Shown one piece after another: positions 28,151-38,601 of a stretch of DNA of 45,223 nt. Source of the DNA: Candidatus Thioglobus sp. (GTDB lineage Bacteria; Pseudomonadota; Gammaproteobacteria; PS1; Pseudothioglobaceae); NCBI GenBank assembly GCA_018644675.1, contig JABGQC010000009.1, forward strand, positions 1-45,223, given 5' to 3'. A program made the position numbers and the translations under genes. Position 1 is the first letter of the stretch; every line of letters begins with the position of its first letter. The notes under the pieces were generated by a model. It had not been told where the DNA came from. It saw only the letters and a list, made by a program, of their open reading frames with translations, and did not search any database.

Positions 28151-30877
28151 ATGAAAGAAGAATATTTAGTACATCCGGCAAATCTTAATTATTTAGACGA
28201 TGATTTAACTGATATAAATAATCGTTTTATAAATTACGGCAAAAATAATTTTAACCAAAATGGTAAAAATTACACTGCAAATAGTAATACAGATAAATAC
28301 CATCAAAAGCAACAGTCTGTTCTACAATTAATTAACGCTTATCGATTTACTGGACATCTTTTTGCCAATCTTGATCCCTTGGGTAGGGCAAACAGTAATA
28401 TTACTACATTTGATTTAAATACCGAAAGCTACGGACTCACAAGTGATGATCTAAACACAGAGTTTGAAACAGGCTCTTTTTTTGGCTTAAATAAAACCAC
28501 GTTAAAAAACATTATAAGTCAGCTAAAAAAGACCTACGTATCAACCATGGGCTTTGATTACATGCATATGGTTAACGTTGAAGAAAAAAGATATTTACAA
28601 GAAATAATAGAAAAAGACTACCCTGGGTTTGATTTAACAAAGGAGAAGAAAAAGTGGGTATTAGAGCAGCTTAGTGCAGCAGAAACTTTTGAAAAATTTC
28701 TACACAATAAATATACTGGGCAAAAAAGATTCTCCTTAGAAGGCGGGGAGAGCACTATCGTCGTTCTCAACCAAATCATTAATCATTGTAATGACAACTA
28801 TAAAACCAAACAAATATCTTTGGGCATGGCTCATCGTGGCCGACTCAATGTTTTGGTTAATGTTTTTGGCAAAAAAGTAGACCAGTTATTTAAAGAATTT
28901 AATAACGATTTTGACTTATCAGAAGACCAAACTGGAGATGTTAAGTATCACTTGGGTTTCTCTTCTGACATTAACGTAAGTGGTGGAAAAATTCATGCAT
29001 CCCTTGCTTTTAATCCATCACACCTAGAGATTGTAAACCCTGTGGTAGAGGGGTATTCTCGCTACCACCAAGAAGTGATCGGTGATAGTGATGGCTCGCA
29101 AGTTGTGCCTATACTCATCCATGGTGATGCTGCACTTATTGGCCAAGGCGTGGTAATGGAAACCCTTAACATGTCGCAGTCAAAAGGGTATAGAACTCAT
29201 GGCACAATACATATAGTGATCAACAATCAAATTGGCTTTACCACCAGCAATCAGAACGATGCCCGCTCTACACTGCACTGCACAGACATCGCTAAGATGA
29301 TTAATGCGCCAATTATTCATGTCAATGCGGAAGACTTAGAGTCTGTTGTTTTTGCAACAAACTTGGCAATTGATTATAAGATGAAGTTTAAAAAAGATGT
29401 AGTGATTGACTTAGTATGCTATCGTCGCAATGGGCACAATGAAGCTGACGAGCCATCGGTTACTCAGCCAGATATGTACAAACGAATACGCGCCCTTAAA
29501 ACCACGAGACAAAGTTATGCTGATAAATTAATTTCACAAGGTGTCATTAATAAAAATGATGCAGATGACATAGTCAATAGTTATTACAACAGGCTTAAAA
29601 AAGGTGAGTCGGTCGTATCGACAAGTAAAGGCACAGGAGAAAATGTCTGGGATAAGTTTAAAAATAAAACTTGGCAAGATCCCTACACTTCTTCACTCAG
29701 CAAAGAAAATATTGAAAAACTAAGCGACAAAATACTAAAAATTCCAAAAGATTTTGAACTTCATCCTATTGTTAAAAAAACCCTAGATACTAGAAAGAAA
29801 ATGGCCTATGGAGAAACTCCTATGGACTGGGGTTGTGCAGAAAATCTAGCGTACGCCTCTTTGGCAAATGATGGCTTTTCTATCAGGCTTTCTGGGCAAG
29901 ATTCTGGCAGGGGTACGTTTTTCCATCGTCATGCAGTTTTGCACAACCAAAAAAGAATCGAATCTTACACCCCGCTTCAGCATATAAGCAAAAAACAAGG
30001 GGCGGTTACCGTTGTGGATTCAGTACTATCAGAAGTGGCTGTTCTTGGCTTTGAATATGGATACTCTAGCACGGCCCCCAATTCATTAACAATTTGGGAG
30101 GCGCAATTTGGAGATTTTGCCAACGGCGCTCAAGTTGTGATCGATCAATTTATCTCATCTGCTGAGGTGAAATGGGGGCGTCTGTCAGGGCTTGTTATGA
30201 TGCTTCCTCACGCACTTGAGGGTGCTGGACCAGAGCATTCATCCGGACGCATAGAAAGATTTTTACAACTTTGCTCTCGCTACAATATGCAAGTTTGTGT
30301 ACCAACAAGTGCATCACAAATCTTTCATTTGTTAAGAAGGCAGATGCTACGCGACTACCGCAAGCCACTTATTATATTTACACCAAAAAGCTTACTGAGA
30401 AACCCTCTAGCAAACTCTCCTATTGAGAAATTTACCAGCGGGAGTTTTAAAACCATAATAGGCGAGCAATATGAAGAAATTGTTAAACAAAAAGTAAAAA
30501 GAATCGTTATTTGTAGTGGAAAAATTTTTTACGAATTGTTAACCAGAAGAACAGAGGAAAAAATTACAGATGTTGCAATCATCAGAATTGAGCAGCTGTA
30601 TCCTTTTTCAAGAGACGATCTAAGTAAAGAGCTAAAAGTATTTAAAAACGCTAAGGAGCTTATATGGTGTCAAGAGGAGCCAATCAACCAAGGCGCATGG
30701 TACACCAGCAGACATCAATTTAATAATTGCGCTAAAGCTCACAACTTAACTATAAATGCAGTCGCCAGAAACGCCTCTGCAGCTTCTGCAGAAGGCAATA
30801 TGAAACTACATAAAATTAACCAAAATATAATTATAGAACAAGCGTTAGGCTTGCAAGAAGTAAGCGAGGAGCAATAA
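28151..30877 (+). CDS. sucA: SucA, 2-oxoglutarate dehydrogenase E1
   Basis: The thiamine-diphosphate subunit that decarboxylates 2-oxoglutarate in the TCA cycle. The 908-residue product (E. coli 933) has the N-terminal E2-binding segment, the region [12 protein letters not shown] unusual for the start, [26 protein letters not shown], the TPP motif [11 protein letters not shown] through INNQIGFTT near residues 330-365, [17 protein letters not shown] and the transketolase-like [20 protein letters not shown]. About 60% of its Arg codons are AGA/AGG by hand count. It ends 2 bases before sucB. Confidence 0.96.
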   Translation: MKEEYLVHPANLNYLDDDLTDINNRFINYGKNNFNQNGKNYTANSNTDKYHQKQQSVLQLINAYRFTGHLFANLDPLGRANSNITTFDLNTESYGLTSDDLNTEFETGSFFGLNKTTLKNIISQLKKTYVSTMGFDYMHMVNVEEKRYLQEIIEKDYPGFDLTKEKKKWVLEQLSAAETFEKFLHNKYTGQKRFSLEGGESTIVVLNQIINHCNDNYKTKQISLGMAHRGRLNVLVNVFGKKVDQLFKEFNNDFDLSEDQTGDVKYHLGFSSDINVSGGKIHASLAFNPSHLEIVNPVVEGYSRYHQEVIGDSDGSQVVPILIHGDAALIGQGVVMETLNMSQSKGYRTHGTIHIVINNQIGFTTSNQNDARSTLHCTDIAKMINAPIIHVNAEDLESVVFATNLAIDYKMKFKKDVVIDLVCYRRNGHNEADEPSVTQPDMYKRIRALKTTRQSYADKLISQGVINKNDADDIVNSYYNRLKKGESVVSTSKGTGENVWDKFKNKTWQDPYTSSLSKENIEKLSDKILKIPKDFELHPIVKKTLDTRKKMAYGETPMDWGCAENLAYASLANDGFSIRLSGQDSGRGTFFHRHAVLHNQKRIESYTPLQHISKKQGAVTVVDSVLSEVAVLGFEYGYSSTAPNSLTIWEAQFGDFANGAQVVIDQFISSAEVKWGRLSGLVMMLPHALEGAGPEHSSGRIERFLQLCSRYNMQVCVPTSASQIFHLLRRQMLRDYRKPLIIFTPKSLLRNPLANSPIEKFTSGSFKTIIGEQYEEIVKQKVKRIVICSGKIFYELLTRRTEEKITDVAIIRIEQLYPFSRDDLSKELKVFKNAKELIWCQEEPINQGAWYTSRHQFNNCAKAHNLTINAVARNASAASAEGNMKLHKINQNIIIEQALGLQEVSEEQ

Positions 30878-30878
30878 A

Positions 30879-32027
30879 ATGAAAGAAATAAAAGTACCCG
30901 TTTTTCCAGAATCCATTACAGATGCTGTTGTAGTAGAAATCAATAAAAATGTTGGCGATGAAGTAATGACTGGCGACACTGTGTTTTCTCTAGAAACTGA
31001 TAAAGTCGTATTAGATGTGGTGAGTGAAGAAAGCGGAGTCATTACAAAAATTTCTGTCAAAAATGGCGATACTGTAATAGAAAGTCAGCTACTTGCAGAA
31101 CTTGAGATTAAAGATATTAGCGTCAACAAAAAGGAAGCTGCAGTGGCAGAAGACAACAAAACCCCTCAAACAAGCCCTGCTGTAAGACAAGCGCTAATAG
31201 ACAACGATTTATCAAAAGAAGAGGTGGCTGGCTCTGGCAAAAACAACCGCATACTAAAAGAAGATGTTACAAGCCACAAAAGCAGCACCACAACCCCAGT
31301 AGAAGACACCCCTATGAGAGCTGGAGAAAGGCTAGAAGAAAGAGTACCAATGAGTAGAATGCGCCAAACTATCGCCAAAAGGCTTCTGGATGCAACCAAC
31401 CAAAGTGCAATGCTAACTACCTTTAATGAAGTAGACATGACAAGTATTATGTCTATGCGCAAAAAACACCAAGAAAAATTTGTAAGTGAACACGGTGTTA
31501 AATTAGGCTTTATGTCTTTGTTTGTCAAAGCAGCCACAAACGCCCTTAAGAAATTCCCTGCAGTTAACTCATTTATTGATGGAGATGACATTGTGTATCA
31601 CGGCTATTGTGATATCAGTGTTGCTGTATCAACAGACAGAGGCTTGGTTGTGCCTGTTTTAAAAGATACTCAAGAATTATCGCTTGCAGATGTTGAAAAC
31701 AAAATTATTGATTTTTCAACAAGAGCTAAATCTGGAAAATTAGAATTATCAGAAATAAGCGGTGGAACATTCACCATTACCAATGGCGGTACTTTTGGTA
31801 GCCTCATGTCAACTCCAATTATCAACCCGCCGCAAAGTGCGGTTTTGGGTATGCATAACATCCAAAAAAGAGCGGTTGTGATAGACAATGAAATTGTCAT
31901 TAGAGATATGATGTATGTAGCGCTATCTTATGATCATCGCATTATTGATGGTAAAGATGCTGTAATGTTCTTGAGTCATATTAAAGACACAATAGAAGAT
32001 CCAACTCGCATAGTTTTAGATTTATAA
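30879..32027 (+). CDS. sucB: SucB, dihydrolipoyl succinyltransferase E2
   Basis: The 382-residue E2 core of 2-oxoglutarate dehydrogenase. An N-terminal lipoyl domain carries the lipoylated Lys42 in [11 protein letters not shown], an E3-binding domain lies at about residues 98-130 ([20 protein letters not shown]), and the catalytic domain ends with [16 protein letters not shown], whose His and Asp are catalytic. Length and domain order are normal. GAGGAG stands just upstream of the ATG, inside the end of sucA. Confidence 0.97.
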   Translation: MKEIKVPVFPESITDAVVVEINKNVGDEVMTGDTVFSLETDKVVLDVVSEESGVITKISVKNGDTVIESQLLAELEIKDISVNKKEAAVAEDNKTPQTSPAVRQALIDNDLSKEEVAGSGKNNRILKEDVTSHKSSTTTPVEDTPMRAGERLEERVPMSRMRQTIAKRLLDATNQSAMLTTFNEVDMTSIMSMRKKHQEKFVSEHGVKLGFMSLFVKAATNALKKFPAVNSFIDGDDIVYHGYCDISVAVSTDRGLVVPVLKDTQELSLADVENKIIDFSTRAKSGKLELSEISGGTFTITNGGTFGSLMSTPIINPPQSAVLGMHNIQKRAVVIDNEIVIRDMMYVALSYDHRIIDGKDAVMFLSHIKDTIEDPTRIVLDL

Positions 32028-32041
32028 CTTTAGGCAATAAT

Positions 32042-33454
32042 ATGAACTACGATATCATAATTATAGGTGGCGGTCCTGGTGGTTATGTGAGCGCTATACG
32101 CGCCGCACAATTAGGTTTTAAAGTTGGGTGTATTGACAAATGGATTGACAAAAAAAACAACCCATCTTTAGGCGGGACTTGTTTAAATGTTGGCTGTATT
32201 CCATCAAAAGCTCTGCTTGAAAGTTCTCATTTATTTAAAAACATACAAAATAGTGAGCATCTAGGCATCAAAGCCAACGCCAAAATTGATGTAAAGAAAA
32301 TGCTGGCCAACAAAGATAAAATAGTGGGTGAGCTCACCGGTGGCATAGCATCACTCTTTAAAGCAAACAACATCACCTGGCTACAAGGCACAGGAAAACT
32401 GCTTAAAAACAAACAAGTGTCATTCATAGATGGCAAAAATAATGAAGAAATTCTCACTGCTAAAAACATTGTTTTAGCAACTGGATCAGTGTCTGTCATA
32501 CCCCCTAATATGAAGCTTGGCAAGAGAGTTATAGATTCAGAAGGCGCTCTTGATTTGGACAAAATCCCAAAGAAGCTATGCGTTATAGGAGCGGGTGCTA
32601 TTGGTTTAGAGCTAGGAAGCGTATGGAGAAGGCTTGGTAGTGAAGTTGTTATCTTAGAGCGAGATGGATTTTTGACAACAGCAGATAGCAAAGTGTCTAG
32701 AACCTCTGCTTCGTATTTTAAAAAACAAGGATTAAACATTTTTACCGGGGCTGAAGTTATCAGTGTCAGTGAAACCAGTAAATTTGCAACGGTTAAGTAT
32801 AAAAAAGCGCAAGAAGAAATAACAGAAAAATTTGATAATGTTATCGTTGCAGTAGGAAGAAAACCTTATTTAGAAGGGTGTATAGACAAAGATTCTGGCG
32901 TCAAAATTAACGATAGCGGTAGGGTTGAAGTGGATGACTTTTGCCAAACAAGTGTAGAGGGTGTATATGCAATTGGCGATATTGTTAAAGGCCCAATGCT
33001 TGCCCATAAAGCATCAGAAGAAGGGGTTGTAGTTGCACAGAGAATTGCTGGACAAAAGAGCCAAATAAACCATGACTTAGTGCCTATGGTTATTTATACG
33101 CATCCAGAAATTGCATGGGTTGGTAAAACTGAAAAAGATCTAAAAACAAGTGGGGTTGACTATAAAGTTGGAGAGTTTAGCTTTATGGCAAATGGCCGTG
33201 CAAAAAGTGCAAGTGAAACTGACGGCTTCGTTAAAGTACTTGCAGATAGCAATACTGACAGAATATTAGGCATGCATATCGTTGGACACAATGCATCAGA
33301 ACTAATTGCAAATGGAGTAATAACCATGGAATTTGAAGGCACAAGTGAAGATCTATCAAGGATGATTTTTGCTCATCCAACCTTGTCTGAGAGTATTCAT
33401 GAGGCAGCACTTGCAGTAGACAAAAGAGCAATACACACCATTAACAAAAAGTAG
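32042..33454 (+). CDS. lpdA: Dihydrolipoamide dehydrogenase E3
   Basis: The 470-residue flavoprotein that reoxidises lipoamide. FAD motif IIIIGGGPGGYVSAIRAAQLG, redox-active disulfide GGTCLNVGCIPSK (Cys47, Cys52), NAD motif VIGAGAIGLELGSVWRRLG, second FAD motif VYAIGDIVKGPMLAHKA, and the C-terminal HPTLSESIHEA with the active His and Glu. It lies between sucB and sucC, so it is probably dedicated to 2-oxoglutarate dehydrogenase. Confidence 0.97.
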   Translation: MNYDIIIIGGGPGGYVSAIRAAQLGFKVGCIDKWIDKKNNPSLGGTCLNVGCIPSKALLESSHLFKNIQNSEHLGIKANAKIDVKKMLANKDKIVGELTGGIASLFKANNITWLQGTGKLLKNKQVSFIDGKNNEEILTAKNIVLATGSVSVIPPNMKLGKRVIDSEGALDLDKIPKKLCVIGAGAIGLELGSVWRRLGSEVVILERDGFLTTADSKVSRTSASYFKKQGLNIFTGAEVISVSETSKFATVKYKKAQEEITEKFDNVIVAVGRKPYLEGCIDKDSGVKINDSGRVEVDDFCQTSVEGVYAIGDIVKGPMLAHKASEEGVVVAQRIAGQKSQINHDLVPMVIYTHPEIAWVGKTEKDLKTSGVDYKVGEFSFMANGRAKSASETDGFVKVLADSNTDRILGMHIVGHNASELIANGVITMEFEGTSEDLSRMIFAHPTLSESIHEAALAVDKRAIHTINKK

Positions 33455-33459
33455 GCAAT

Positions 33460-34626
33460 ATGAATTTACACGAATATCAAGCAAAAGATTTATTTAGAAG
33501 TTTTAATATACCTTGCTCCACTGGTACAACTATTACAAAAACACATGAAATAGCAGATGCCATAAAACAACTCAAAGGAAATAAGTGGATTATTAAAGCT
33601 CAGGTTCATGCTGGAGGCAGGGGTAAAGCTGGAGGTGTTAAGCTTATAGAGTCTGTTGATGAAGCGCAAGAGTTTACAGAAAGCCTTTTAGGTAAAAACC
33701 TTGTGACCTATCAAACAGATAAAAATGGGCAACAAGTAAACACCATCTTAATAGAAGAAGTCTGCAATATATCTAGTGAGTTCTATTTAAGTATGCTTGT
33801 CGATAGGGGCAGTGAAAGCATTGCAATCATCTCATCAACTGAAGGTGGCATGGAAATTGAAGAGGTGTCAAGAAACACCCCTGAGAAAATCATTACTACA
33901 AGAATAAATCCTGCAATTGGCATTATGCCTTATCAAGTAAGAAAAATATTTACCACGCTTGGGCTAGAAGGAAAAGACCTGTATAGAGAATTACAATCCA
34001 TGCTTGTAAATATGATAACAATGTTTAAGCAAAACGACTTATCACTCCTTGAGGTAAACCCTTTAGTTTTAACCAAAGAAAACAATTTACTATGTCTTGA
34101 TGGCAAGGTTTCAGTAGATAGTAATGCACTTTATAGACAAAAAGAATTAGAGAAAAAGCACGACCTTACTCAAGAAGATGAAAGGGAAATAGACGCTGAA
34201 AGCTTTGAGCTTAACTATGTTGCGCTTGATGGCAATGTTGGTTGCATGGTAAATGGTGCAGGACTTGCTATGGCAACCATGGATCTTATCAAGCTACATG
34301 GCGGAGACCCTGCAAACTTTCTAGATGTTGGTGGTGGCGCAACAGTTGAAAGGGTTACTAAAGCTTTGGAAATAATCCTATCCGATAAAAACGTTAAAAG
34401 TATTTTGATTAACATCTTTGGCGGTATTGTACGTTGCGATATTATTGCTGACGGCATAATTGAGGCGCTCAAGAAGATTCAAACTGATGTTAAGTTTGTT
34501 GTGCGCTTAGAAGGCAATAACGCCGAACTTGGGCTGAAAAAATTAGAAGATGAAGATTTAGATATATTGGTTGCAAAAGACCTTACAAAAGCAACCAAAC
34601 TTGCAATTGAAAGCGCTGCGTTATAG
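33460..34626 (+). CDS. sucC: SucC, succinyl-CoA synthetase beta subunit
   Basis: The 388-residue ATP-grasp subunit. N-terminus [19 protein letters not shown], nucleotide-binding stretch [26 protein letters not shown], and the C-terminal [17 protein letters not shown]. Full family length. Ten of its 12 Arg codons are AGA or AGG. It lies 5 bases after the lpd stop. Confidence 0.97.
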   Translation: MNLHEYQAKDLFRSFNIPCSTGTTITKTHEIADAIKQLKGNKWIIKAQVHAGGRGKAGGVKLIESVDEAQEFTESLLGKNLVTYQTDKNGQQVNTILIEEVCNISSEFYLSMLVDRGSESIAIISSTEGGMEIEEVSRNTPEKIITTRINPAIGIMPYQVRKIFTTLGLEGKDLYRELQSMLVNMITMFKQNDLSLLEVNPLVLTKENNLLCLDGKVSVDSNALYRQKELEKKHDLTQEDEREIDAESFELNYVALDGNVGCMVNGAGLAMATMDLIKLHGGDPANFLDVGGGATVERVTKALEIILSDKNVKSILINIFGGIVRCDIIADGIIEALKKIQTDVKFVVRLEGNNAELGLKKLEDEDLDILVAKDLTKATKLAIESAAL

Positions 34627-34634
34627 GAATAAAA

Positions 34635-35501
34635 ATGAGCATATTAATTAATAAAGACACAAAAGTTATTTGCCAAGGCTTTACTGGAGCGCAAGGCACA
34701 TTTCACTCAACTCAAGCAATAGAATACGGCACAAGAATGGTAGGCGGGGTAACACCAGGTAAAGGTGGCACAACCCACCTTGACTTGCCAGTATTTAATA
34801 GCGTTGAGAAAGCGGTTAATGACACAGGTGCAAATGCTAGTGTTATTTATGTTCCCGCTCCTTTTTGCAAAGACAGTATTATCGAAGCAGCAGATTCTGG
34901 AATTGAGCTTATAGTTTGCATCACCGAAGGTATTGCAGTTATGGATATGATAGAAGTAAAAGCCGCTCTTAGATATAACAATGCCAGAATGATTGGCCCA
35001 AATTGCCCAGGCATCATAACACCAGGGGAATGCAAGATTGGAATTATGCCTGGAGATATTCACAAAAAAGGCTCTGTTGGCATCGTTTCTCGCTCTGGAA
35101 CTTTGACTTATGAAGCGGTTAATCAATCCACTATTGCAGGACTCGGGCAAAGCACTTGTGTTGGCATTGGAGGAGATCCTATTGCCGGGACAAGTTTTAT
35201 TGACACACTAGATATGTTTGAAAAAGATAGTGAAACAAAGTCTATTATCATGGTTGGTGAAATCGGCGGAACTGCAGAAGAAGAAGCGGCAGAGTTTATT
35301 CAAAACAATGTCACAAAGCCAGTTGTTGCATACATTGCTGGAGTGAGCGCACCAAAAGGCAAAAGAATGGGGCACGCTGGGGCGATCATCACAAGTGGTG
35401 GTGGCACAGCAGAAAGCAAATACAACGCGCTTGAAAAAGCCGGTGTAAGAACCGTTAAGTCAATTGCAGAACTAGGTGAAGCGATAAAATCAGTGTATTA
35501 A
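34635..35501 (+). CDS. sucD: SucD, succinyl-CoA synthetase alpha subunit
   Basis: The 288-residue CoA-binding subunit. [64 protein letters not shown] and the MGHAGAII motif with the phosphorylated His are all present. Last gene of the suc operon; it converges on the kinase gene with 35 bases between the stops, and no clear terminator is seen there. Confidence 0.97.
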   Translation: MSILINKDTKVICQGFTGAQGTFHSTQAIEYGTRMVGGVTPGKGGTTHLDLPVFNSVEKAVNDTGANASVIYVPAPFCKDSIIEAADSGIELIVCITEGIAVMDMIEVKAALRYNNARMIGPNCPGIITPGECKIGIMPGDIHKKGSVGIVSRSGTLTYEAVNQSTIAGLGQSTCVGIGGDPIAGTSFIDTLDMFEKDSETKSIIMVGEIGGTAEEEAAEFIQNNVTKPVVAYIAGVSAPKGKRMGHAGAIITSGGGTAESKYNALEKAGVRTVKSIAELGEAIKSVY

Positions 35502-35536
35502 CTTTAGATTATTGCCAAGGGGTGAGTTGTTAGTTG

Positions 35537-36991
35537 TTACTTTATCGGGAACTTTAAAGTCGCCACAGCACCATCTTCCATAAAGCGATTCTTTAGGCTG
35601 ACTGTGCCATTATGAAGGTTCATAATCTTTTTTACAAATCTAAGCCCTAGGCCGTTACCACGCTTACCTGTATCAGGTCTTGAAGAAGAAAAGAAGCGTC
35701 TAAATATTTGCTTTCTGGCGTGCTCTGGCACACCTTTTCCTTGATCGTATACTTGGATAATTACGTGCGTATTTGACTCACTAACCTTAATGCCAATTAT
35801 TGAGTTTATCGGGGTGAAATCAATGGCATTATCAACAATATTGGCTAACGCTTGCTCAACAAGAAGCTTCTCAGCTTTAATCGTAAATTTACGTTCAATC
35901 GTGTATTGAACATTAATCCCTCTTCGAGTGATATTACCTTTGCGACTAGGAGATTGAACAACATCTTTAATTAGAGTTTTAACGTCAATTTTTTCAATAT
36001 TTTCCAGCTGATCTCTACGCTCAATGCGAGACAAGTTAAGTAGGCGATTAACCAGCATGTCCATCCTCTTATTGGCATCAAGAATATTATTAACAAAGTG
36101 TTCACGCTGAGCACTACTCATCGGCATTAGTAAGTTCTCAGCAGTAGCTTTAATGCCTGTAATTGGTGTTCTTAGCTCATGTGCCATGGTGTTGATGTAT
36201 TCTTCTACATATTCTCGACCTTCAAGATCAACACGCAATTTTTCAATCGCTCGAGCTAATTCTGAAAACTCGACTTGGCGAATCTTGGGTGCTACAGCAT
36301 TTTCCCCCTTGGACAGGGCGGTGGTGTATTTAACCAATTTGCCAGTACCTCTAGACACTACAAAACTTGCACCTGCTCCAAATAATAATGAAACCAAGAA
36401 TAGATAGATAGCATATTCTTCAATATGTTTTTTTTGCTCCATGATGTAAGGCTTAAGATCAGCAGTCGGCTTGATGGTGGTTAGTACGCCAAATATCTCT
36501 TTATTGTGATAAATTGGCGCTGACACATACATGGCCTTTTGCTCTGGGCTAGGATTCTTAATAGAAGGGTCAATTGCACTTGAGCGCTTGCCATATCTAC
36601 CTCTTAATGTGTCGTAGACATCATTCCATAGAGAGTAATCTTTACCTTTGCGAATACCAGTTGAATCGTAAATAACAATGCCATTTTTATTGGTTATATA
36701 GACTTGAAGGTTAGGATTATTTTTAGTAACTGAATAAATTTTGGCATTTAGCTCTCGATTAAGATAGCTATCAACTAAGTTATGCATTTTGTCAGTATTG
36801 ATATGGCCATCTATAATATTTTCACCTGCCACTTGAGCTAAGAGATTTGCCGTGTCAACCATAACATCTTCAGCAGCTTCATCAATACCTTTAGTGACAC
36901 GTAAAGACACCTTGTCAGTAACAAACCAAACAATGGCACTGGTAATAACAAAGTAGGTGATAAACAGCTTAACGCCAATGGTTAGTTTCAT
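35537..36991 (-). CDS. creC: CreC-like sensor histidine kinase of the sortase locus
   Basis: A 484-residue kinase: membrane helix ~8-25, a periplasmic sensor domain with LQVYITNKNGIVIYDSTG, DYSLWNDVYDTLRGRYG and AMYVSAPIY, second helix ~194-212, a HAMP-like linker, phospho-acceptor His271 in NTMAHELRTPITGIKA, and an ATPase domain with ANIVDNAIDFTP, YDQGKGVP and GNGLGLRFVKKIM. These match E. coli CreC over the whole length as remembered. Two-component pairs next to class GN sortases are known as the dedicated sortase system kinase/regulator; this kinase reads as CreC-like. It overlaps creB by four bases. Confidence 0.85.
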   Translation of the reverse strand: MKLTIGVKLFITYFVITSAIVWFVTDKVSLRVTKGIDEAAEDVMVDTANLLAQVAGENIIDGHINTDKMHNLVDSYLNRELNAKIYSVTKNNPNLQVYITNKNGIVIYDSTGIRKGKDYSLWNDVYDTLRGRYGKRSSAIDPSIKNPSPEQKAMYVSAPIYHNKEIFGVLTTIKPTADLKPYIMEQKKHIEEYAIYLFLVSLLFGAGASFVVSRGTGKLVKYTTALSKGENAVAPKIRQVEFSELARAIEKLRVDLEGREYVEEYINTMAHELRTPITGIKATAENLLMPMSSAQREHFVNNILDANKRMDMLVNRLLNLSRIERRDQLENIEKIDVKTLIKDVVQSPSRKGNITRRGINVQYTIERKFTIKAEKLLVEQALANIVDNAIDFTPINSIIGIKVSESNTHVIIQVYDQGKGVPEHARKQIFRRFFSSSRPDTGKRGNGLGLRFVKKIMNLHNGTVSLKNRFMEDGAVATLKFPIK

Positions 36992-37680
36992 AATGTTAAA
37001 GAGTATCCCAGGCCTTTGTGGTTTTTGATATGCTCATTATCTACATCAATCTTGTTTAGCGCCATCCTGATGTGTCTAACATGGGTTACGATTGTGTTTT
37101 CACCAGCGCCTGTTGGCCTGTCGTGCATGATGTTAAGCAGGTGCTCTTTTGAATGAATTCGGTTTGGCTTTTCTATTAGATGCATTAGGATTTTGCACTC
37201 GGCTCTAGTAAGGCCTACAACCTCTCCATGAAACAGGATTTGGTGAAGATCTTTATTGATTTCAAATATTTGCTCAGAAGGCGTATCTTGAATTACTATA
37301 GACGCTTCAGGTTGAACTTTAACATGTCTCAGTTGTGCACGGATTCGAGCAATTAATACACGGTTGTTAAACGGCTTAGTAACGTAATCATCAGCACCTA
37401 AACCCTCAAGGCCTAATACAATATCCTCATCTGCACCTCTAGCGGTAATAATAATCACAGGTATTTCTGAGGTTTTCCTAATCTTGCGTAAAACATCAAA
37501 GCCACTAATATCTGGCAAGCCGATATCTAGTAACACTAAATCGATATTAGCCTCATCTAATTGCTTAAGCGCATCATTGCCCATCTCGCACCAATTGACT
37601 GTAAATGAGTCATTTTCTAATGAAAAAGTAATGCCTTCAGCAATTATTTTGTCATCTTCAACTAGGAGAATATTGGGCAT
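36988..37680 (-). CDS. creB: CreB-like OmpR-family response regulator
   Basis: A 230-residue regulator. Receiver domain with acidic pair VEDD, phospho-acceptor Asp52 in LLDIGLPDISGFDVLR, ITARGADED and conserved Lys in DDYVTKPF; the C-terminal winged helix (VVGLTRAECKILMHLIEKP, VTHVRHIRMALNKI) is of OmpR/PhoB type. The start at 37680 is the family N-terminus (PNILLVEDD); the 24 extra codons of the open frame are probably leader. A TATAAT on the minus strand (37721-37726) lies upstream, with the repeated motif at 37750 just beyond it. Confidence 0.87.
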   Translation of the reverse strand: MPNILLVEDDKIIAEGITFSLENDSFTVNWCEMGNDALKQLDEANIDLVLLDIGLPDISGFDVLRKIRKTSEIPVIIITARGADEDIVLGLEGLGADDYVTKPFNNRVLIARIRAQLRHVKVQPEASIVIQDTPSEQIFEINKDLHQILFHGEVVGLTRAECKILMHLIEKPNRIHSKEHLLNIMHDRPTGAGENTIVTHVRHIRMALNKIDVDNEHIKNHKGLGYSLTL

Positions 37681-37720
37681 GGCAGGGCTGTATATTTTGT
37701 TCAGATAGTGCGTATTGTAA

Positions 37721-37726
37721 ATTATA
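37721..37726 (-). promoter_or_regulatory. Candidate -10 element of creBC
   Basis: TATAAT on the minus strand, 40 bases before the creB ATG. There is no good -35 at 17 bp; the CATTCAAACTTCATT motif lies immediately upstream of where a -35 would be, as expected for a promoter activated by a PhoB-type regulator. Confidence 0.4.
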
Positions 37727-37749
37727 AATAAGTAGCTTAAAAGCAACTT

Positions 37750-37764
37750 CATTCAAACTTCATT
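37750..37764. promoter_or_regulatory. Repeated motif, copy 1 (CATTCAAACTTCATT)
   Basis: First of three copies of CATTCAANCTTCAYY. It lies in the gap between the divergent creB and the SH3-protein gene, so it could act on both. With the preceding CTTCA it also forms TTCAT-N6-TTCAT, close to the published E. coli CreB site TTCAC-N6-TTCAC. Confidence 0.5.
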
Positions 37765-37846
37765 AACTCTACATTTTTAAAACATTGTGGATTCATTTTC
37801 AAGGGCCATACTGTGCTCATTGTTTTTAGTTAATTGGATCTTAGAT

Positions 37847-38479
37847 ATGCGCAAAAACCTCCTCCTTGTTATGTTGTTGTCAACAGGTGTTATGGCTGAG
37901 TCTACGGTTTACGTGGGTGATCAGGTCAAAATACCAATGCGCGCTAACGATACGATTGCTAAAGACAATGTTATCAATCAGCTTAATATTAATACACCAG
38001 TCACCTTGATTAAAAAACAAGCTAATGGCTGGAGTCAGATTAAGCATGATGGCAAACAAGGCTTTATGATTTCAAGATATTTAACGGATAAAAAGCCAAC
38101 TAATGAATTGGCTAGCAAGCTACAAACCAAACTAGATCAAAAGAATAGAATTTATAAAATTAAGTATAAATTGGCAGAAGATTTGAGAAAACAAATTGAG
38201 ACCCATGAAACTGAAATATCAAGACTTAATATTGAAATTCTAAATAATAATTCACAATCACTAGAGCTTAACAAATTACAAAATAAGTTGTTTGATCTAG
38301 ATGAGATAAATACAGACCTATCTGCACAAGTTAGCTCTCTGCAATCTATTAATAGTTCACTACACACAACTGACTTTTTAACCATCATCAGTGCCGTTAC
38401 CTTGTTTTTAGGGTTTGGCGTTGGCATGGGTATGAGTAGGGCGGGCAGCAGCAGAAACAGCAAGATGTACACACTATAG
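37847..38479 (+). CDS. Secreted SH3-domain coiled-coil protein with C-terminal membrane anchor
   Basis: From the ATG at 37847 the protein has 210 residues: signal peptide (RKNLLLVMLLSTGVMAES), a bacterial SH3 domain (~20-80: TVYVGDQVKIPMRAND to QGFMISRYL), a coiled coil rich in Lys/Glu/Asn (~95-180) and a C-terminal membrane helix (FLTIISAVTLFLGFGVGMGM) with a short basic tail. The layout matches YgiM-type SH3 anchored proteins. The open frame upstream (20 codons) is probably untranslated. It is divergent from creB and is followed by two hairpins. Confidence 0.78.
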   Translation: MRKNLLLVMLLSTGVMAESTVYVGDQVKIPMRANDTIAKDNVINQLNINTPVTLIKKQANGWSQIKHDGKQGFMISRYLTDKKPTNELASKLQTKLDQKNRIYKIKYKLAEDLRKQIETHETEISRLNIEILNNNSQSLELNKLQNKLFDLDEINTDLSAQVSSLQSINSSLHTTDFLTIISAVTLFLGFGVGMGMSRAGSSRNSKMYTL

Positions 38480-38491
38480 ATTTTTAACGAA

Positions 38492-38535
38492 CCTCAACCA
38501 ACTATTAATTCCTCCCTTTTTGTTAATAGTTGAGG
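38492..38535. repeat. Inverted repeat after the SH3 gene
   Basis: The arms are 38492-38508 and TTAATAGTTGAGG at 38523-38535; they pair over 13 bp with a four-base bulge (CAAC). No T-run follows, so on its own it is not a canonical terminator. Confidence 0.55.
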
Positions 38536-38541
38536 TACTTT

Positions 38542-38586
38542 CTACCGCTAATGGTTACTCCTCTTTCCATTAGCGGTAGTTTTTTT
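38542..38586 (+). terminator. Rho-independent terminator after the SH3 gene
   Basis: A perfect 13-bp stem, CTACCGCTAATGG and CCATTAGCGGTAG, with a 12-base loop and a run of seven T. It separates the SH3 gene from the sortase-like gene 16 bases downstream, whose transcription then needs either read-through or a promoter in the loop region. Confidence 0.9.
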
Positions 38587-38601
38587 ATTCAAGGATGATA
38601 A

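Noticed and set aside
34707..35150. Antisense 147-codon open frame inside sucD
   Set aside because: It lies fully opposite a clear SucD coding sequence, has unusual composition and no ribosome site. The same holds for long antisense frames within lpd (32227-32739), sucB (31166-31591) and rnr (5169-5546).
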